Notes: generated from the sequence alone by a model not told the origin. Positions 7,686-16,633 are shown, numbered from the stretch's first letter. The stretch is DNA of 19,318 nt from an uncultured Clostridia bacterium (GCA_905236685.1 CAJOPD010000039.1:1-19318); one strand, 5' to 3'. Program-made: numbers and translations.

Positions 7686-8458
7686 CTCACCTCGATATCA
7701 ATATCAAAAGCAGCTACCGGCGGATTATTTGTGTCTTCAAAATGCAAAACAGAACCGTTACGCGTAACAATAACGCGGCCGTCATAGTATCCGTCAGTAT
7801 TTCTTGTAGGAAAGCACCTCGTAGAGCTTCCGTCAGGAAGCTCCAAGCAACCCATATCCGCATACCCTCGCGAATTGGTGAGCTCATAGACTATGTATTT
7901 CCAACCGTTAAATCCTATATCGAAATCAAAATTTCCGCCGACGCTTGATATATGCTTAATAACCCCGATATTCTGAGGCTCTGCCGTAAATGATATTTTT
8001 GCAACAGCAGCAGAGCGCAAATCAATCAAATTCCCATTAGTATCTATTCGGCACAGCTGAACCGCATCCATCTGATTGGTAGGAGCGGTTTCCGATACTA
8101 TTATGCTTGCAATTCCTGTCAAGTGGTCGTTACACGCATAAATATATGTAGAATTTATTTTGGCGACGGTTTCTGCTTCTGTAATGCGCAGTTTTGCACC
8201 TGTTGCAAATACAATCACCCCTGGACTGATAACTATGTTATTCCCATCAATAAACTGTTCACAGCCCATATTAGCATTCTCCTCTGTTCGCAGAATTCCC
8301 GAAGAAACCACATCCGCCGTAATAGCATTAAGTTCATCTACGCCAAATTTTGATGTTGAAAATCCCGAAAATTCAGTGTCACCCAAATCTTTAACAATAT
8401 CATTCATATTTTCCAATGTGACCTCCATATTATCTGTAAATGTTACTTCATTTGCCAA
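7682..8458 (-). CDS. Putative baseplate/tail structural protein
   Basis: A 258-residue protein between the Gp37-like tail protein and the small baseplate protein. I do not recognise a named domain with certainty. The first 60 residues look helical (VTLENMNDIVKDLG); the rest is beta-rich with an IDGNNIVISPGVIVFATGAKLRI segment typical of phage baseplate/fibre-attachment proteins. The start is a TTG at 8458, directly after the previous gene's TAG, with GAGGTGATG 6 nt upstream. The stop overlaps the next ATG. It probably belongs to the baseplate; exact role unknown. Confidence 0.62.
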   Translation of the reverse strand: MANEVTFTDNMEVTLENMNDIVKDLGDTEFSGFSTSKFGVDELNAITADVVSSGILRTEENANMGCEQFIDGNNIVISPGVIVFATGAKLRITEAETVAKINSTYIYACNDHLTGIASIIVSETAPTNQMDAVQLCRIDTNGNLIDLRSAAVAKISFTAEPQNIGVIKHISSVGGNFDFDIGFNGWKYIVYELTNSRGYADMGCLELPDGSSTRCFPTRNTDGYYDGRVIVTRNGSVLHFEDTNNPPVAAFDIDIEVR

Positions 8459-9406
8459 CTACATCACCTCGCTTAAAATTGGGTTTTCGGTATATCCGTT
8501 TTCTTGCGTAATATTTATACCTATTATGCGCTTTTTAACTGCTGTACTGCCGTTCTGAACACGCACAATATCGCCCAGCTTATAATCTACACCGTACTTA
8601 ATACCCCGTGTTTTTAGGTCGATATCTGAATGTGGTTTCAGTTTATTCAATTCTTGCAAAGCTTCTGCTTCGGTTGTGGCAGACAAGACCGTATCAATTT
8701 TGTTTATTCCTGAAACAGCATTGTCCGTAGAAATGTATGTCCATACACTGTCCTCATTTGTGGTGCGCGGGTACCAACCGCCTATCGCAACCTGTTTATT
8801 ATCATAACTTTCCGAAAAATCATATGCGGTGTTTTGATTTTGAGACAAAACCAGTCCTGTTTCTATGGACGGCAACACGCTAAACACAAACCGCTTGTTT
8901 TCAAAATCTGCTGAAACTTCATACCCCGCATTATCAAGCTCTAAAAGCTCCTCAATATAAGCGTCTGCTGTTTTATATGTATCAGTCGAATACTGCACCT
9001 GTTTTGTATATCCCGCCACGCTTCCAAGCGCGAGCCAGCCGGCATTAACGCTGATTGCATTTCTTGCCAGTGCCTCAACTGTACCCGAAAGCTGCGTTGC
9101 TGTCTGCGGAATAACTATGCGATGAAGTAGCGAATTAAGGGAAAGTCCCGTTATTTTACATCGTGTATCGAATAAATACCCCGTAACAACACCGCAGAAT
9201 CCATCCCATTCAATAAAAAGCCTATCTGCATAACTTTTTAGTATCTCTTTTATTTCGCTATCAATTAAATCGATTTCAAAGCTGCCCGCTCCATTGAATT
9301 CTCCTGTACAGTTTGCGGAAATGTATCCGCAATTAAGATTTACAGCATATTGTGGCAAAATCCGCAAAAGATTAAAGTCGAAATCATAGAACTTTATATC
9401 AATCAT
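8459..9406 (-). CDS. Siphovirus Gp37-like tail protein (tail-tip/Tal position)
   Basis: A 315-residue protein directly after the distal tail protein, where siphophages encode the tail-tip/tail-associated protein. The N-terminus (FYDFDFNLLRILPQYAVNLN, then GEFNGAGSFEIDL), the LFIEWDGFCGVVTGYLFD segment and the C-terminal DYKLGDIVRVQN...KKRIIGINITQENGYT fit the family named after Gp37 of Rhodococcus phage ReqiPepy6. It probably forms the hub that closes the tail tip and carries the baseplate. No peptidase or lysozyme domain is attached. ATGA overlap with the upstream gene indicates coupled translation. Confidence 0.8.
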   Translation of the reverse strand: MIDIKFYDFDFNLLRILPQYAVNLNCGYISANCTGEFNGAGSFEIDLIDSEIKEILKSYADRLFIEWDGFCGVVTGYLFDTRCKITGLSLNSLLHRIVIPQTATQLSGTVEALARNAISVNAGWLALGSVAGYTKQVQYSTDTYKTADAYIEELLELDNAGYEVSADFENKRFVFSVLPSIETGLVLSQNQNTAYDFSESYDNKQVAIGGWYPRTTNEDSVWTYISTDNAVSGINKIDTVLSATTEAEALQELNKLKPHSDIDLKTRGIKYGVDYKLGDIVRVQNGSTAVKKRIIGINITQENGYTENPILSEVM

Positions 9407-10254
9407 ATAATCACCGCCGAATATAAATTTGAATATGAGATTTCAGAAACAAGCAAATTGATGCTGTCATTTGTGACAAGTAATTCATTGATGCCGCAGT
9501 CCAAATAGATACTGTCGAGCAATGATGCATCGGTAATGCTGTTTATAACAGAACCCGATATGCTGCTTTTGATTTTTCTTTCTTCAAAATCAAAAACTAT
9601 TTTTTCATCTATGGAAATAGTCCTTGAAAGAGTTATGCTGTTTCCTGTGGTTTGGTTTGAAATTGTAATTGAGTTTGCAGGCTCCTGGGAAATAACTGTT
9701 ATTTTAGGATATGTTTTCATATCGCCGAAATTAGTAATTTTAACAGTAGCACTTCTCGTAGTTGCCACCGCAGGAAGTGTAATATATGCCGTTCCCTCTT
9801 CAATTGAGGTCGGAAAATTGTCTGTCCGCGTTGACAGTGATAATACCCTGTCAGTAAAATCGGTAAAAAACGGCATTTCACAATAAAACTGTACTGCTAT
9901 TTTGTATAGTTGTCGGTATGTTATAGTTTCGAGTTCTACCGATTCCAACACTTTACCAGTGATTTTTCTCCTTTTATCACCTAAGAAAAATAAAATTTCG
10001 CATTCTTCTTGTAAAACTTTCAATATTTTTGTAAGGTAAAAATCACCCGCACTGATATCAAACAGCATTGTAATCACTCTATTATTCACAGATGCATCAA
10101 TAATCTTATTCCCGGGCACACCGGAAAACTTAATTGTTGTTGCTGTTTTTCCCACAAGTCCTATACCGTCTATTGAAATCAGACGGCAGGTTTCGTGTGA
10201 CCCGCCGCCAATTTCAAAAGAGCCGATTTTGTTTTTAATAACTATTCTAAGCAT
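9403..10254 (-). CDS. Distal tail protein (Dit-like, phage tail family)
   Basis: A 283-residue protein following the tape measure gene, the standard Dit position; Dit forms the hexameric ring joining tail tube and baseplate. The N-terminal half has DGIGLVGKTATTIKFSGVPG and YRQLYKIAVQFYCEMPFF, typical of the SipTail/Dit fold; the C-terminal half is a beta-rich domain with TISIDEKIVFDFEERKI. The start is ATG at 10254, preceded by GAGGTGG 5 nt upstream and overlapping the tape measure stop by 8 nt. A longer open frame up to 10572 only shadows the tape measure gene and lacks a ribosome site. Confidence 0.8.
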   Translation of the reverse strand: MLRIVIKNKIGSFEIGGGSHETCRLISIDGIGLVGKTATTIKFSGVPGNKIIDASVNNRVITMLFDISAGDFYLTKILKVLQEECEILFFLGDKRRKITGKVLESVELETITYRQLYKIAVQFYCEMPFFTDFTDRVLSLSTRTDNFPTSIEEGTAYITLPAVATTRSATVKITNFGDMKTYPKITVISQEPANSITISNQTTGNSITLSRTISIDEKIVFDFEERKIKSSISGSVINSITDASLLDSIYLDCGINELLVTNDSINLLVSEISYSNLYSAVII

Positions 10255-13200
10255 TAAAACCACCTCGAAGTTTTTTGAGCTTTTCACTTGCCCGTATTGC
10301 CGCAAGTTGCGCAGATGTTGATGTGTCATTGGCTTGTATATAATAGGTAGGAGAGTATGTATTTCCTCCGCCCGAACCGGCAGCCGATAATTCAAAGTCC
10401 GCACCAAACATTTTGGTAATAGCTGCATAAAAGCCTTCAATCTTTTTCCGAACACCTGCAAGCTGATTGTCAATTTCAGATACAAAAGCCTCCCCGAATT
10501 TTTCTGCGGATACCGTGCCGCTTGTAAAGAACCCATCAGGAATTTCATATCCCGCCTCTTGTAACTTATCAACCATATTCTGTATGCTTTCGTCCCACGC
10601 CGAATCCATATCAGATTGATAATATCGTGACGATAACCCTTTAATCGCTTTTCTGTTGTCGCCGTAGGCGTTTATGTATTTAAGGAGCTCGTCATTCCCG
10701 GCATTTAAAAGAGTTTTTGTAAAGCCCGCACCATCTTCAATATCCACATCAGACAGCTCGGTCATAAACTCTTTTATTACATCATCTGAGACGCCTAATT
10801 CTTTAAGCCTCTCGCTTAAACTGTCAAGTCCGTTTACATAATTTGTAATAGCCTCGGTATCCTTCTGAAAATCGTGCATTGAATAGTACGAAAATTCCTT
10901 ATCGCCCAGATTTACAGTATTGTGGTTAAAAAGATGCGTATATGATTTAAGCTTTGAAGCAAATTTATCCTGCTTGGATAAAACCTCATCAATCTTATTT
11001 GACGCATAGCTGGAAATATCATCATATAGCTTTTCGATTTCCCGCTTTTGAGCATCAAGCGCGGATTTCTGATACTTGTATATTTCCTTTGTGTATCTCA
11101 GCCACTCTGATGTACCAACCTTAAAATACTTATCGCGGAGCTTTTCAAGATCGGTATAATACGCGTCATCATTGATTATGTCAAAGTCGCGCTGATACTG
11201 TAATTTTTCAAGCATACTTTGAAATGCTTTAACAGCAGAATCGGAAGTTTTTTCGATGCCTTTTGCAGCACCGAGCGGAACAAATTGGAAGACATCAATC
11301 ATAGCGGTTGCTGGTGAATGGATTCCTAAAACTTTTCTTGCCCATTCTGGAATGGATGCTGCAAGTTTATCAATATATGGTTTTACATTCTTTTCAAAAC
11401 CATGGAGTCCAACAATTATGCCATCTTGAAGATTTAAGCCTATTGATTCGGCTTCCGTCTTCATTTTCTCGGCATTTTCCTTTGCAGCATTAAGTCCCGC
11501 CTCAGTGTAACCCCGCGCGCCAGCCTCATACTGTTCGGCATAATTTGCAAGGTCCTGTAATGCCTTTGCATAATGTTCGCCTGTTATGCGTTCTTCCTCG
11601 GATTTATTTCCTTTAACTGCTGCGAGCTCTTTTTCATAAGTGTCAGAAAAAGAAGCATAATAATCTTCTAAAATTTCAATTGCCTTAGAGGTATTTCCCT
11701 CAAGGTCTTCCGTCTGCGCGGCTTCAAATGACGAAATTGCTTTATTATATCCTTCAACTTTATCAACCGCTGTTTCGTAAGCTTCTGTATAAGTTTCTAA
11801 TGATTTTACCGCAGCGTAATATTTTTGTTGCTCATAATTAGATGAACTATCTTGATACCCTTTTTTCTCAAGTTCGTTAACTTTCTCCTGTGCTTCCTGT
11901 ACCTTGCTAAGAGCATCTACCATTTCAAGATTTGCCTTGGCTTGATTTTTTACAGCTTCTGCATAATCTTCATTCGCTGACTCTGAAAGTGCGAGATATT
12001 TCTTCTTTTCAATTACCATATCTATGCTATCACACAGCTCAGCATATTTTGAGATTTGATTGCCTGTGAGAGTATACTCTGTTCCCAAAGCCTTATTAAG
12101 CTCCGTTAAAATAAATGACGCTCTGGCTCTGTCCTTATCTTCAACTGTACCCGTTTCATCAGCAAGATTTCTAAGCTCATTAGATAATTGTTTAACATAA
12201 TCTATCTGTTCAACATTAGCTGCAACATTTTTTGCTCTTTCATTTCTGGCACTTTCATAAGCTTCTTGCGACTCCTTTATGGCGTCTCTTTCGGCTTTTG
12301 CAGCCTCTAATGCCTGTTCCGCAGCACTTTTATGTGTTTTTGCATATACAATAATACCCGCCGTTAGCGCAGTTAACGCAGCAAGCGTTAGAACATATGG
12401 ATTGGCAAGCAAAGTGGAATTCATCACTTGCTGTGCAGCTGTTCCAAGTTTTGTTGCAGCAGTATAACCTTGCACACCTGCAATAACTTTTTGTAGGTCG
12501 CTAAAAATAGCAATAGCCTTAAATGTCGCAGTTGCTGCACAAAAAGCAACCATTCCGCTTGCGGCAAGTTTTAGCGGTTCGGCAAGTTTTCCGCTCTTTA
12601 TAAGCTCGGTAAGACCACCTACTGCTTTTGTTGTAGCCTGTACCGCTCCGCGTGCTTTTACTGAAAATGTGTCATAGAATGTAATGCCAAGACCTTCTGC
12701 GGCGCTTTGAAGAATTGTAATGTCGCCCTTTAAGTTGTCATTCATTGTTTTTGCCATATCACTGGCGGCGCCGTCGCAGTTATTCAAGTAAGCTGTGAGT
12801 TCATCCCACCTGTCGCCGCAATCGTCTAAAAGAGCATTAGCAGCTGCAATGGTACGAGTGTCGAATATGTCGCCCATTGCTGTCATTTTATCCGCTTCCG
12901 ATAAGCTGTCAAGTTTGGATTTTAACTGCTTTAATACATCTTGAGCTTTAATCAGATTACCGCTTGCATCTGATGTTTCAATGCCAAGGCTTTTCATTAC
13001 CTTTGCGGCTGCAGATGTAGGCGTATATAAGTTTTTGAGTACATTTCTAAGAGCGGTTCCGCCCTCAGAGCCTTTTATACCCTTATCGGCAAGAATTGAA
13101 AGCGCTGCATTCATCTGGTCTGTACTCATTCCGGCAAGTTTCGCCTGTCCGCCTGCAACTAAAACAGCTTCTCCAAGTTGCTGAACTGATGTATTCGCCT

Positions 13201-13690
13201 TTGACGCTGCCATAGCAAGCTGGTCGGAAAAGTTTCCCATATCGGAAATGCCCAGTCCCATAACAGCCATACTGTCTGTTAACAAGTCAGACGCATATGC
13301 TAAATCCATACCACCTGCGGCGGCAAGGTTCAGAACATATGGAAGAGCCTCAACGCTTTCCTTTGCGCTATATCCTGCAAGCGATAAATATTCAAGTGCA
13401 TTCGCACACTGTGTAGCTGAGAACTTTGTTGTTTCGCCCATTTCGCGTGCGGCATTTGATAGCAGCTCATACTCCTCGGAAGTAGCCATAGAAATAGCGG
13501 CAACCGAAGACATAGCCTCTTCAAAATCACCGCCGACCTTTATTGCAGCGCCCATTCCGGCAACTGCCGCCGCTCCTATTGCAGAAAAGGCGGTGGTTGT
13601 CATTTTTTCGAGCGACTTTACATCTTTGGAAAACTCGCTGTTGTCTATCCGTGTATCAAAAATAAGGCTTCCGTCTTTTTGTTTGCTCAA
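10247..13690 (-). CDS. Tail tape measure protein (TP901 type)
   Basis: At 1147 residues this is the longest phage gene here; it sets tail length and guides DNA ejection. Residues about 1-340 form the TP901 tape-measure core (FSAIGAAAVAGMGAAIKVGGDFEEAM, then KFSATQCANALEYLSLAGYS and GMSTDQMNAALSILADKGIKG). Residues about 365-460 contain hydrophobic, membrane-insertion-like helices (VLTLAALTALTAGIIVYAKT). Residues about 460-760 are long charged coiled coil. The C-terminal part is helical without a visible lysozyme or peptidase domain. The start is TTG at 13690 with GAGGTGG 6 nt upstream; the next ATG (residue 30) would remove the conserved N-terminus. At about 0.15 nm per residue the tail would be roughly 170 nm (an inference). 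Confidence 0.95.
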   Translation of the reverse strand: MSKQKDGSLIFDTRIDNSEFSKDVKSLEKMTTTAFSAIGAAAVAGMGAAIKVGGDFEEAMSSVAAISMATSEEYELLSNAAREMGETTKFSATQCANALEYLSLAGYSAKESVEALPYVLNLAAAGGMDLAYASDLLTDSMAVMGLGISDMGNFSDQLAMAASKANTSVQQLGEAVLVAGGQAKLAGMSTDQMNAALSILADKGIKGSEGGTALRNVLKNLYTPTSAAAKVMKSLGIETSDASGNLIKAQDVLKQLKSKLDSLSEADKMTAMGDIFDTRTIAAANALLDDCGDRWDELTAYLNNCDGAASDMAKTMNDNLKGDITILQSAAEGLGITFYDTFSVKARGAVQATTKAVGGLTELIKSGKLAEPLKLAASGMVAFCAATATFKAIAIFSDLQKVIAGVQGYTAATKLGTAAQQVMNSTLLANPYVLTLAALTALTAGIIVYAKTHKSAAEQALEAAKAERDAIKESQEAYESARNERAKNVAANVEQIDYVKQLSNELRNLADETGTVEDKDRARASFILTELNKALGTEYTLTGNQISKYAELCDSIDMVIEKKKYLALSESANEDYAEAVKNQAKANLEMVDALSKVQEAQEKVNELEKKGYQDSSSNYEQQKYYAAVKSLETYTEAYETAVDKVEGYNKAISSFEAAQTEDLEGNTSKAIEILEDYYASFSDTYEKELAAVKGNKSEEERITGEHYAKALQDLANYAEQYEAGARGYTEAGLNAAKENAEKMKTEAESIGLNLQDGIIVGLHGFEKNVKPYIDKLAASIPEWARKVLGIHSPATAMIDVFQFVPLGAAKGIEKTSDSAVKAFQSMLEKLQYQRDFDIINDDAYYTDLEKLRDKYFKVGTSEWLRYTKEIYKYQKSALDAQKREIEKLYDDISSYASNKIDEVLSKQDKFASKLKSYTHLFNHNTVNLGDKEFSYYSMHDFQKDTEAITNYVNGLDSLSERLKELGVSDDVIKEFMTELSDVDIEDGAGFTKTLLNAGNDELLKYINAYGDNRKAIKGLSSRYYQSDMDSAWDESIQNMVDKLQEAGYEIPDGFFTSGTVSAEKFGEAFVSEIDNQLAGVRKKIEGFYAAITKMFGADFELSAAGSGGGNTYSPTYYIQANDTSTSAQLAAIRASEKLKKLRGGFNA

Positions 13691-13704
13691 TATTCACCAC
13701 CTCT

Positions 13705-14265
13705 TTATAGCCTTGATAATTCTTCCGCAAAGGCACGCTCTTTTTCCTCTTTGGTCCGCTCGTCAGGAAGGGCATATAATCTTTTCAGCTTTTCATATGA
13801 TTTCTTTAAATTGCTGTCCTTGATGACTTTCGTGTCTGCCGCACGGTATGACAATATTTTTGAAAGCTTGGTATCTTCCGGCAGAGCCGAGAGAAGCGCC
13901 TGAAATTTAAACCAGTGAAGGTCAGTAATATCAATAAGGTCAATTCCGTAAACCTGTAAAAATGCGGCATATATATACTCGCTATCGTGCTCATAGCTGA
14001 AAATCGGCATTTCCTTTGTGCTTTTTTCCTTTGTGTCACATCCGGCACGATAAAATTCAAAAAGTCCCGAAAGAATTGCCTCCATAGGCGGTAACTCTCC
14101 GGGAATCATACATAAGCGAATAATGTCTACTACTGTTTCTTCTGTCTTTTTGGAAGAACGCATAATTTCATCAAATTTAAGCCATATGCGAAAATCGGTT
14201 TTTATGGGATACTCACGGCTTTTGTACTTTATTGTATTTGGAAGTTTGCTTGTTAATATGTTCAT
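13705..14265 (-). CDS. Phage Gp15-family protein (second tail assembly chaperone)
   Basis: A 186-residue protein of the bacteriophage Gp15 family, encoded between the first chaperone and the tape measure gene. In siphophages this slot holds the second chaperone domain (GT-like) that coats the tape measure protein before tube assembly. Visible features are YPIKTDFRIWLKFDEIM near the N-terminus, DLHWFKFQALLSALPEDTKLSKILSYR in the middle and a charged helical tail. It has its own ATG (14265) and a GGAGGG ribosome site 9 nt upstream, so it does not require frameshifting. It overlaps the upstream gene by 53 nt in a different frame, with a stop three codons upstream of its ATG region. Confidence 0.85.
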   Translation of the reverse strand: MNILTSKLPNTIKYKSREYPIKTDFRIWLKFDEIMRSSKKTEETVVDIIRLCMIPGELPPMEAILSGLFEFYRAGCDTKEKSTKEMPIFSYEHDSEYIYAAFLQVYGIDLIDITDLHWFKFQALLSALPEDTKLSKILSYRAADTKVIKDSNLKKSYEKLKRLYALPDERTKEEKERAFAEELSRL

Positions 14266-14641
14266 TCGCTATTGCCCTCCGCTGCTCGCGGTTTAGGTCA
14301 TAAGATTTATAAAATACAGCCTTTTGCTGTTCAAATTCATATGCCGCTTTTTTGAGGTAAATAAAAACATCACACATATCATGAAAAGATATCGTGTTTG
14401 TCCCAAGTATCTTTAAAATGCTGCCTTCACCGAAAAGTTTTTCGGCAAGAGCTACTAAATCCTTTATTGTATTCTCTATAACATCAGGTGTTGCCTCACC
14501 CGTATTTAACTTGTTATTAAGTTCTTCAACAGCTTTTGTGGCAAAGCCGTTTGTTGCCTCTAAAATTACAGGGTCACCTTTAAACTCGGCATCTCCCATT
14601 TTTACCGTAATCGTATTGTCAAAACGCTTAAATTCTTTCAT
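14213..14641 (-). CDS. Tail assembly chaperone (gpG-like)
   Basis: A 142-residue, mostly helical acidic/basic protein (N-terminus MKEFKRFDNTITVKMGDAEF) between tail tube and Gp15 genes, the position of the first tail assembly chaperone in Gram-positive siphophages. The C-terminus is basic (YDLNREQRRAIANEHINKQ). The ATG at 14641 has AAAGGA 9 nt upstream; an in-frame ATG at 14659 lies right behind a hairpin and has no ribosome site, so I reject it. The last codon before UGA is CCG, in the overlap with the next gene. Confidence 0.75.
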   Translation of the reverse strand: MKEFKRFDNTITVKMGDAEFKGDPVILEATNGFATKAVEELNNKLNTGEATPDVIENTIKDLVALAEKLFGEGSILKILGTNTISFHDMCDVFIYLKKAAYEFEQQKAVFYKSYDLNREQRRAIANEHINKQTSKYNKVQKP

Positions 14642-14667
14642 TGCTTTGTTTCCTTTCATTTTAAACT

Positions 14668-14692
14668 AAGGCGGGAGCAAGTCTCCCGCCTT
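14668..14692 (-). terminator. Hairpin after the tail tube gene, leaky-terminator type
   Basis: A perfect 10-bp stem AAGGCGGGAG/CTCCCGCCTT with a 5-nt loop. On the minus strand it is followed by AGTTTAAAA, so the U-tract is poor. It starts about 10 nt past the tail tube stop. A strong stem with a weak U-run suggests partial termination or 3'-end protection, keeping tail tube mRNA more abundant than the downstream tail genes. Confidence 0.7.
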
Positions 14693-14701
14693 GATAATAT
14701 T

Positions 14702-15202
14702 TTACTCAGCTGCTGTAAATGCAGCAGTTTGCCAAGCATCTTCCGTTGTTGCTGTGCCGAAAACATTTTCGGAAGCAACGGAAAATGAGCCGTTTCTTGT
14801 GTACATATTTTCATCATCACCCTCGGAGTCGGGAATAACATAATAATCACGCTTTACCGCCTCGAAAGATGACGCATTTGGAGCGGTAGGCGCCGCCAGA
14901 TTTACAATTAAAATTGTAACCTTGGCCGACTCACCTGTAAGCTCGTTATCCGCAATCTGCGAAAGAAGAGCGTGCACATCATTGTCTGTTTCCTCATCGT
15001 ACTTATACGATATTGTCGGAGAATAGAATGCCACTGACTTTCTTTCCATATCCTCATCAACATACTTTCTCGAATACTCGTTAGGATTTTTTGAAACGGA
15101 AAGCTCCGTAAATCCTGTCATTCGCTTAAATGTTGTTGTCGTTGTCTGTCCGCTTACGGTAGTTATCGCCATAAACGCCAGCTTTTCACTTCTTTTAATC
15201 AT
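14702..15202 (-). CDS. Major tail (tube) protein
   Basis: A 166-residue protein forming the stacked hexameric rings of the siphophage tail tube. The pattern KRMTGFTELSVSKNPNEYSRKYVDE, then SYKYDEETDNDVHALLSQIADNE and YYVIPDSEGDDENMYTRNGS matches Gram-positive siphophage tube proteins. Position supports it: after the tail terminator and before a strong hairpin and the chaperones. The ATG at 15202 has AAAGGAGAG about 8 nt upstream, the strongest ribosome site in the tail module, as expected for an abundant product. Confidence 0.85.
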   Translation of the reverse strand: MIKRSEKLAFMAITTVSGQTTTTTFKRMTGFTELSVSKNPNEYSRKYVDEDMERKSVAFYSPTISYKYDEETDNDVHALLSQIADNELTGESAKVTILIVNLAAPTAPNASSFEAVKRDYYVIPDSEGDDENMYTRNGSFSVASENVFGTATTEDAWQTAAFTAAE

Positions 15203-15206
15203 TTTT

Positions 15207-15626
15207 TTATCTCTCCTTTCTGTAAGTAAGCTTTATTTCTACCGAAAACCGCGCAGTCTTTTCATCTGCGGAAGCCAAATACCCGCTTGATACAACTTCT
15301 ATCTTTATTGCGTCAAGCCCGTCCGAAAGAGCGGGGTAATTGCCGCTCTTATCCTGTTCTGATATAAAGTTCTCAAATTCCTCAAAGAACTTTGCGACAT
15401 TCATGTTCTCAAGAGCATTTTCGTCATATGCCTCACGGCTAACCAGTGCAAATAAATACTGCCTAAGTTCGCCGCCGTCTGTATAACGCTTAACTAACGG
15501 ATTTACAGGTATAGTTTCTATTGAATACTTACACGGTTCTGCTCCAAGATAATTAACATTGATTGTACCCTTTGCTGCCAAAAGCGGACAGCCTTTAAGG
15601 TACGCTTTGACCTTGTCTATTATCAT
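15207..15626 (-). CDS. Tail terminator-like protein (Minor_capsid_3 type)
   Basis: A 139-residue protein directly before the tail tube gene. An N-terminal helix (MIIDKVKAYLKGCPLL) followed by a beta sheet, with a C-terminal GYLASADEKTARFSVEIKLTY strand pair, fits the tail terminator fold that caps the tube and joins it to the head; related proteins are annotated minor capsid protein 3. The ATG overlaps the upstream stop by ATGA. The role rests on gene order as much as on sequence. Confidence 0.68.
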   Translation of the reverse strand: MIIDKVKAYLKGCPLLAAKGTINVNYLGAEPCKYSIETIPVNPLVKRYTDGGELRQYLFALVSREAYDENALENMNVAKFFEEFENFISEQDKSGNYPALSDGLDAIKIEVVSSGYLASADEKTARFSVEIKLTYRKER

Positions 15627-15985
15627 AATTCACCTGCTATCTTTCTTGCACCTTCTAAAATTTCATCCTTTTCGGCATTTTTCATATTCAGGAACCAAAG
15701 TCCTTTCCGGAGCGGTTCGTGCTGACTCGCTCCCGTATTTTCGTAATATTCCCTTTTAGCGTAAGGAGTTACATATCTGACCTCGCCGCTGCCGATTTCA
15801 GAATGTATCTTGGCTGACTTCCTTAGAGCGTGGCTATCAACAGGGACACGGCGGTCGCATCTGCGGATAACCTCGCTGTCAATATATTGCTGTACTCTGC
15901 CGCCGGGTTGTAAGTGCCTTTTTTCGATAATCTTATCTATATCGTCTATTTCCAGCCTGCCATTAAAACCAACCGCTCTTATCAT
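15623..15985 (-). CDS. Tail completion/neck protein (Minor_capsid_2, HK97 gp10-like)
   Basis: A 120-residue protein with the pattern QQYIDSEVIRRCDRRVPVDSHALRKSA, then VRYVTPYAKREYYENTG and LRKGLWFLNMKNAEKDEI. This matches the short neck/tail-completion proteins annotated minor capsid protein 2 in Gram-positive prophages, which resemble HK97 gp10. It probably helps join the finished tail to the head. It overlaps both neighbours by ATGA, indicating coupled translation across the whole connector block. Confidence 0.78.
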   Translation of the reverse strand: MIRAVGFNGRLEIDDIDKIIEKRHLQPGGRVQQYIDSEVIRRCDRRVPVDSHALRKSAKIHSEIGSGEVRYVTPYAKREYYENTGASQHEPLRKGLWFLNMKNAEKDEILEGARKIAGEL

Positions 15986-16296
15986 TGTGCCGTTATCCTT
16001 ATATGAGGGTTTGTGCCCTTAAAATTTTCAGAAATTTCCGTGATTTTATAGTCCGCACCCCTTTTAGGCTCGGCATCTGCTACCTTCCCGATTCGCAGAT
16101 AGTCTCCGGTGCTTACCGTAATACTACGCATAACCGGAATTCTGATTTTTACGGCATTGTCGGTTGTCATTCCCGTTTTAGTCCCTGTAACCTTTTTTAC
16201 CTCGTGGCAGGAAGCATAATAATATGCTTTTATATACCGTTCGGTATCAGGGAGGTAATGCCATATTGTAATAATTTTATCAGCTGTCACAGCCAT
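15982..16296 (-). CDS. Head closure protein (Minor_capsid_1-like)
   Basis: A 104-residue beta-rich protein (ADKIITIWHYLPDTERYIKAYY, then VMRSITVSTGDYLRIGKV and a C-terminal NPHIRITAQ) in the head-closure slot between connector and tail completion protein. Proteins here seal the portal channel after packaging. I chose the ATG at 16296, 5 nt after a GGGGG ribosome site; a TTG immediately upstream would add one residue. It overlaps the previous gene by 17 nt. Confidence 0.68.
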   Translation of the reverse strand: MAVTADKIITIWHYLPDTERYIKAYYYASCHEVKKVTGTKTGMTTDNAVKIRIPVMRSITVSTGDYLRIGKVADAEPKRGADYKITEISENFKGTNPHIRITAQ

Positions 16297-16633
16297 CAAG
16301 CCCCCTATATAGAATTCCCGTTGCCGATAAATACCGCCGTGCTATGTCAAAGAGTTTGTCCTTGTGCATACTGTCATTTTTATATGTAACGGAATACCCG
16401 TCATTGCTCTCCGACTGGATATTTGCGGTTTGGCTCTCATCATACATAAATTCAGCAGTATCTAAAATACATAAGAATTTCAATTTATCATCGGGAAGCT
16501 CCAAAAAGCGTCCGTCTGTTATTCGGTCAAGCTCCGATACCGCCCTTGCCGTAAAAAGCGTAAAGGCGGTATCGGGAATTTTGGCATTTGTGCCGTAGAT
16601 GAAATTATAGAATTCTTTTAATTCCTCGCTCAT
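16280..16633 (-). CDS. Head-tail connector/adaptor protein
   Basis: A 117-residue, largely helical protein directly after the major capsid gene, the location of the HK97 gp6-like adaptor that forms a ring under the portal. Helices around SELDRITDGRFLELPDDKLKFL and a C-terminal DKLFDIARRYLSATGILYRG fit this class. Its ATG overlaps the capsid stop (ATGA). The assignment is mainly positional. Confidence 0.68.
   Translation of the reverse strand: MSEELKEFYNFIYGTNAKIPDTAFTLFTARAVSELDRITDGRFLELPDDKLKFLCILDTAEFMYDESQTANIQSESNDGYSVTYKNDSMHKDKLFDIARRYLSATGILYRGLDGCDS

Noticed and set aside
10255..10572. Extension of the distal tail protein to 10572
   Set aside because: The extension overlaps the tape measure coding region in another frame, is not Dit-like and has no ribosome site; the ATG at 10254 follows GAGGTGG.
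14642..14659. Upstream ATG at 14659 for the first tail chaperone
   Set aside because: It sits directly behind the hairpin without a ribosome site, while the AAAGGA needed for the second ATG lies inside the added codons.
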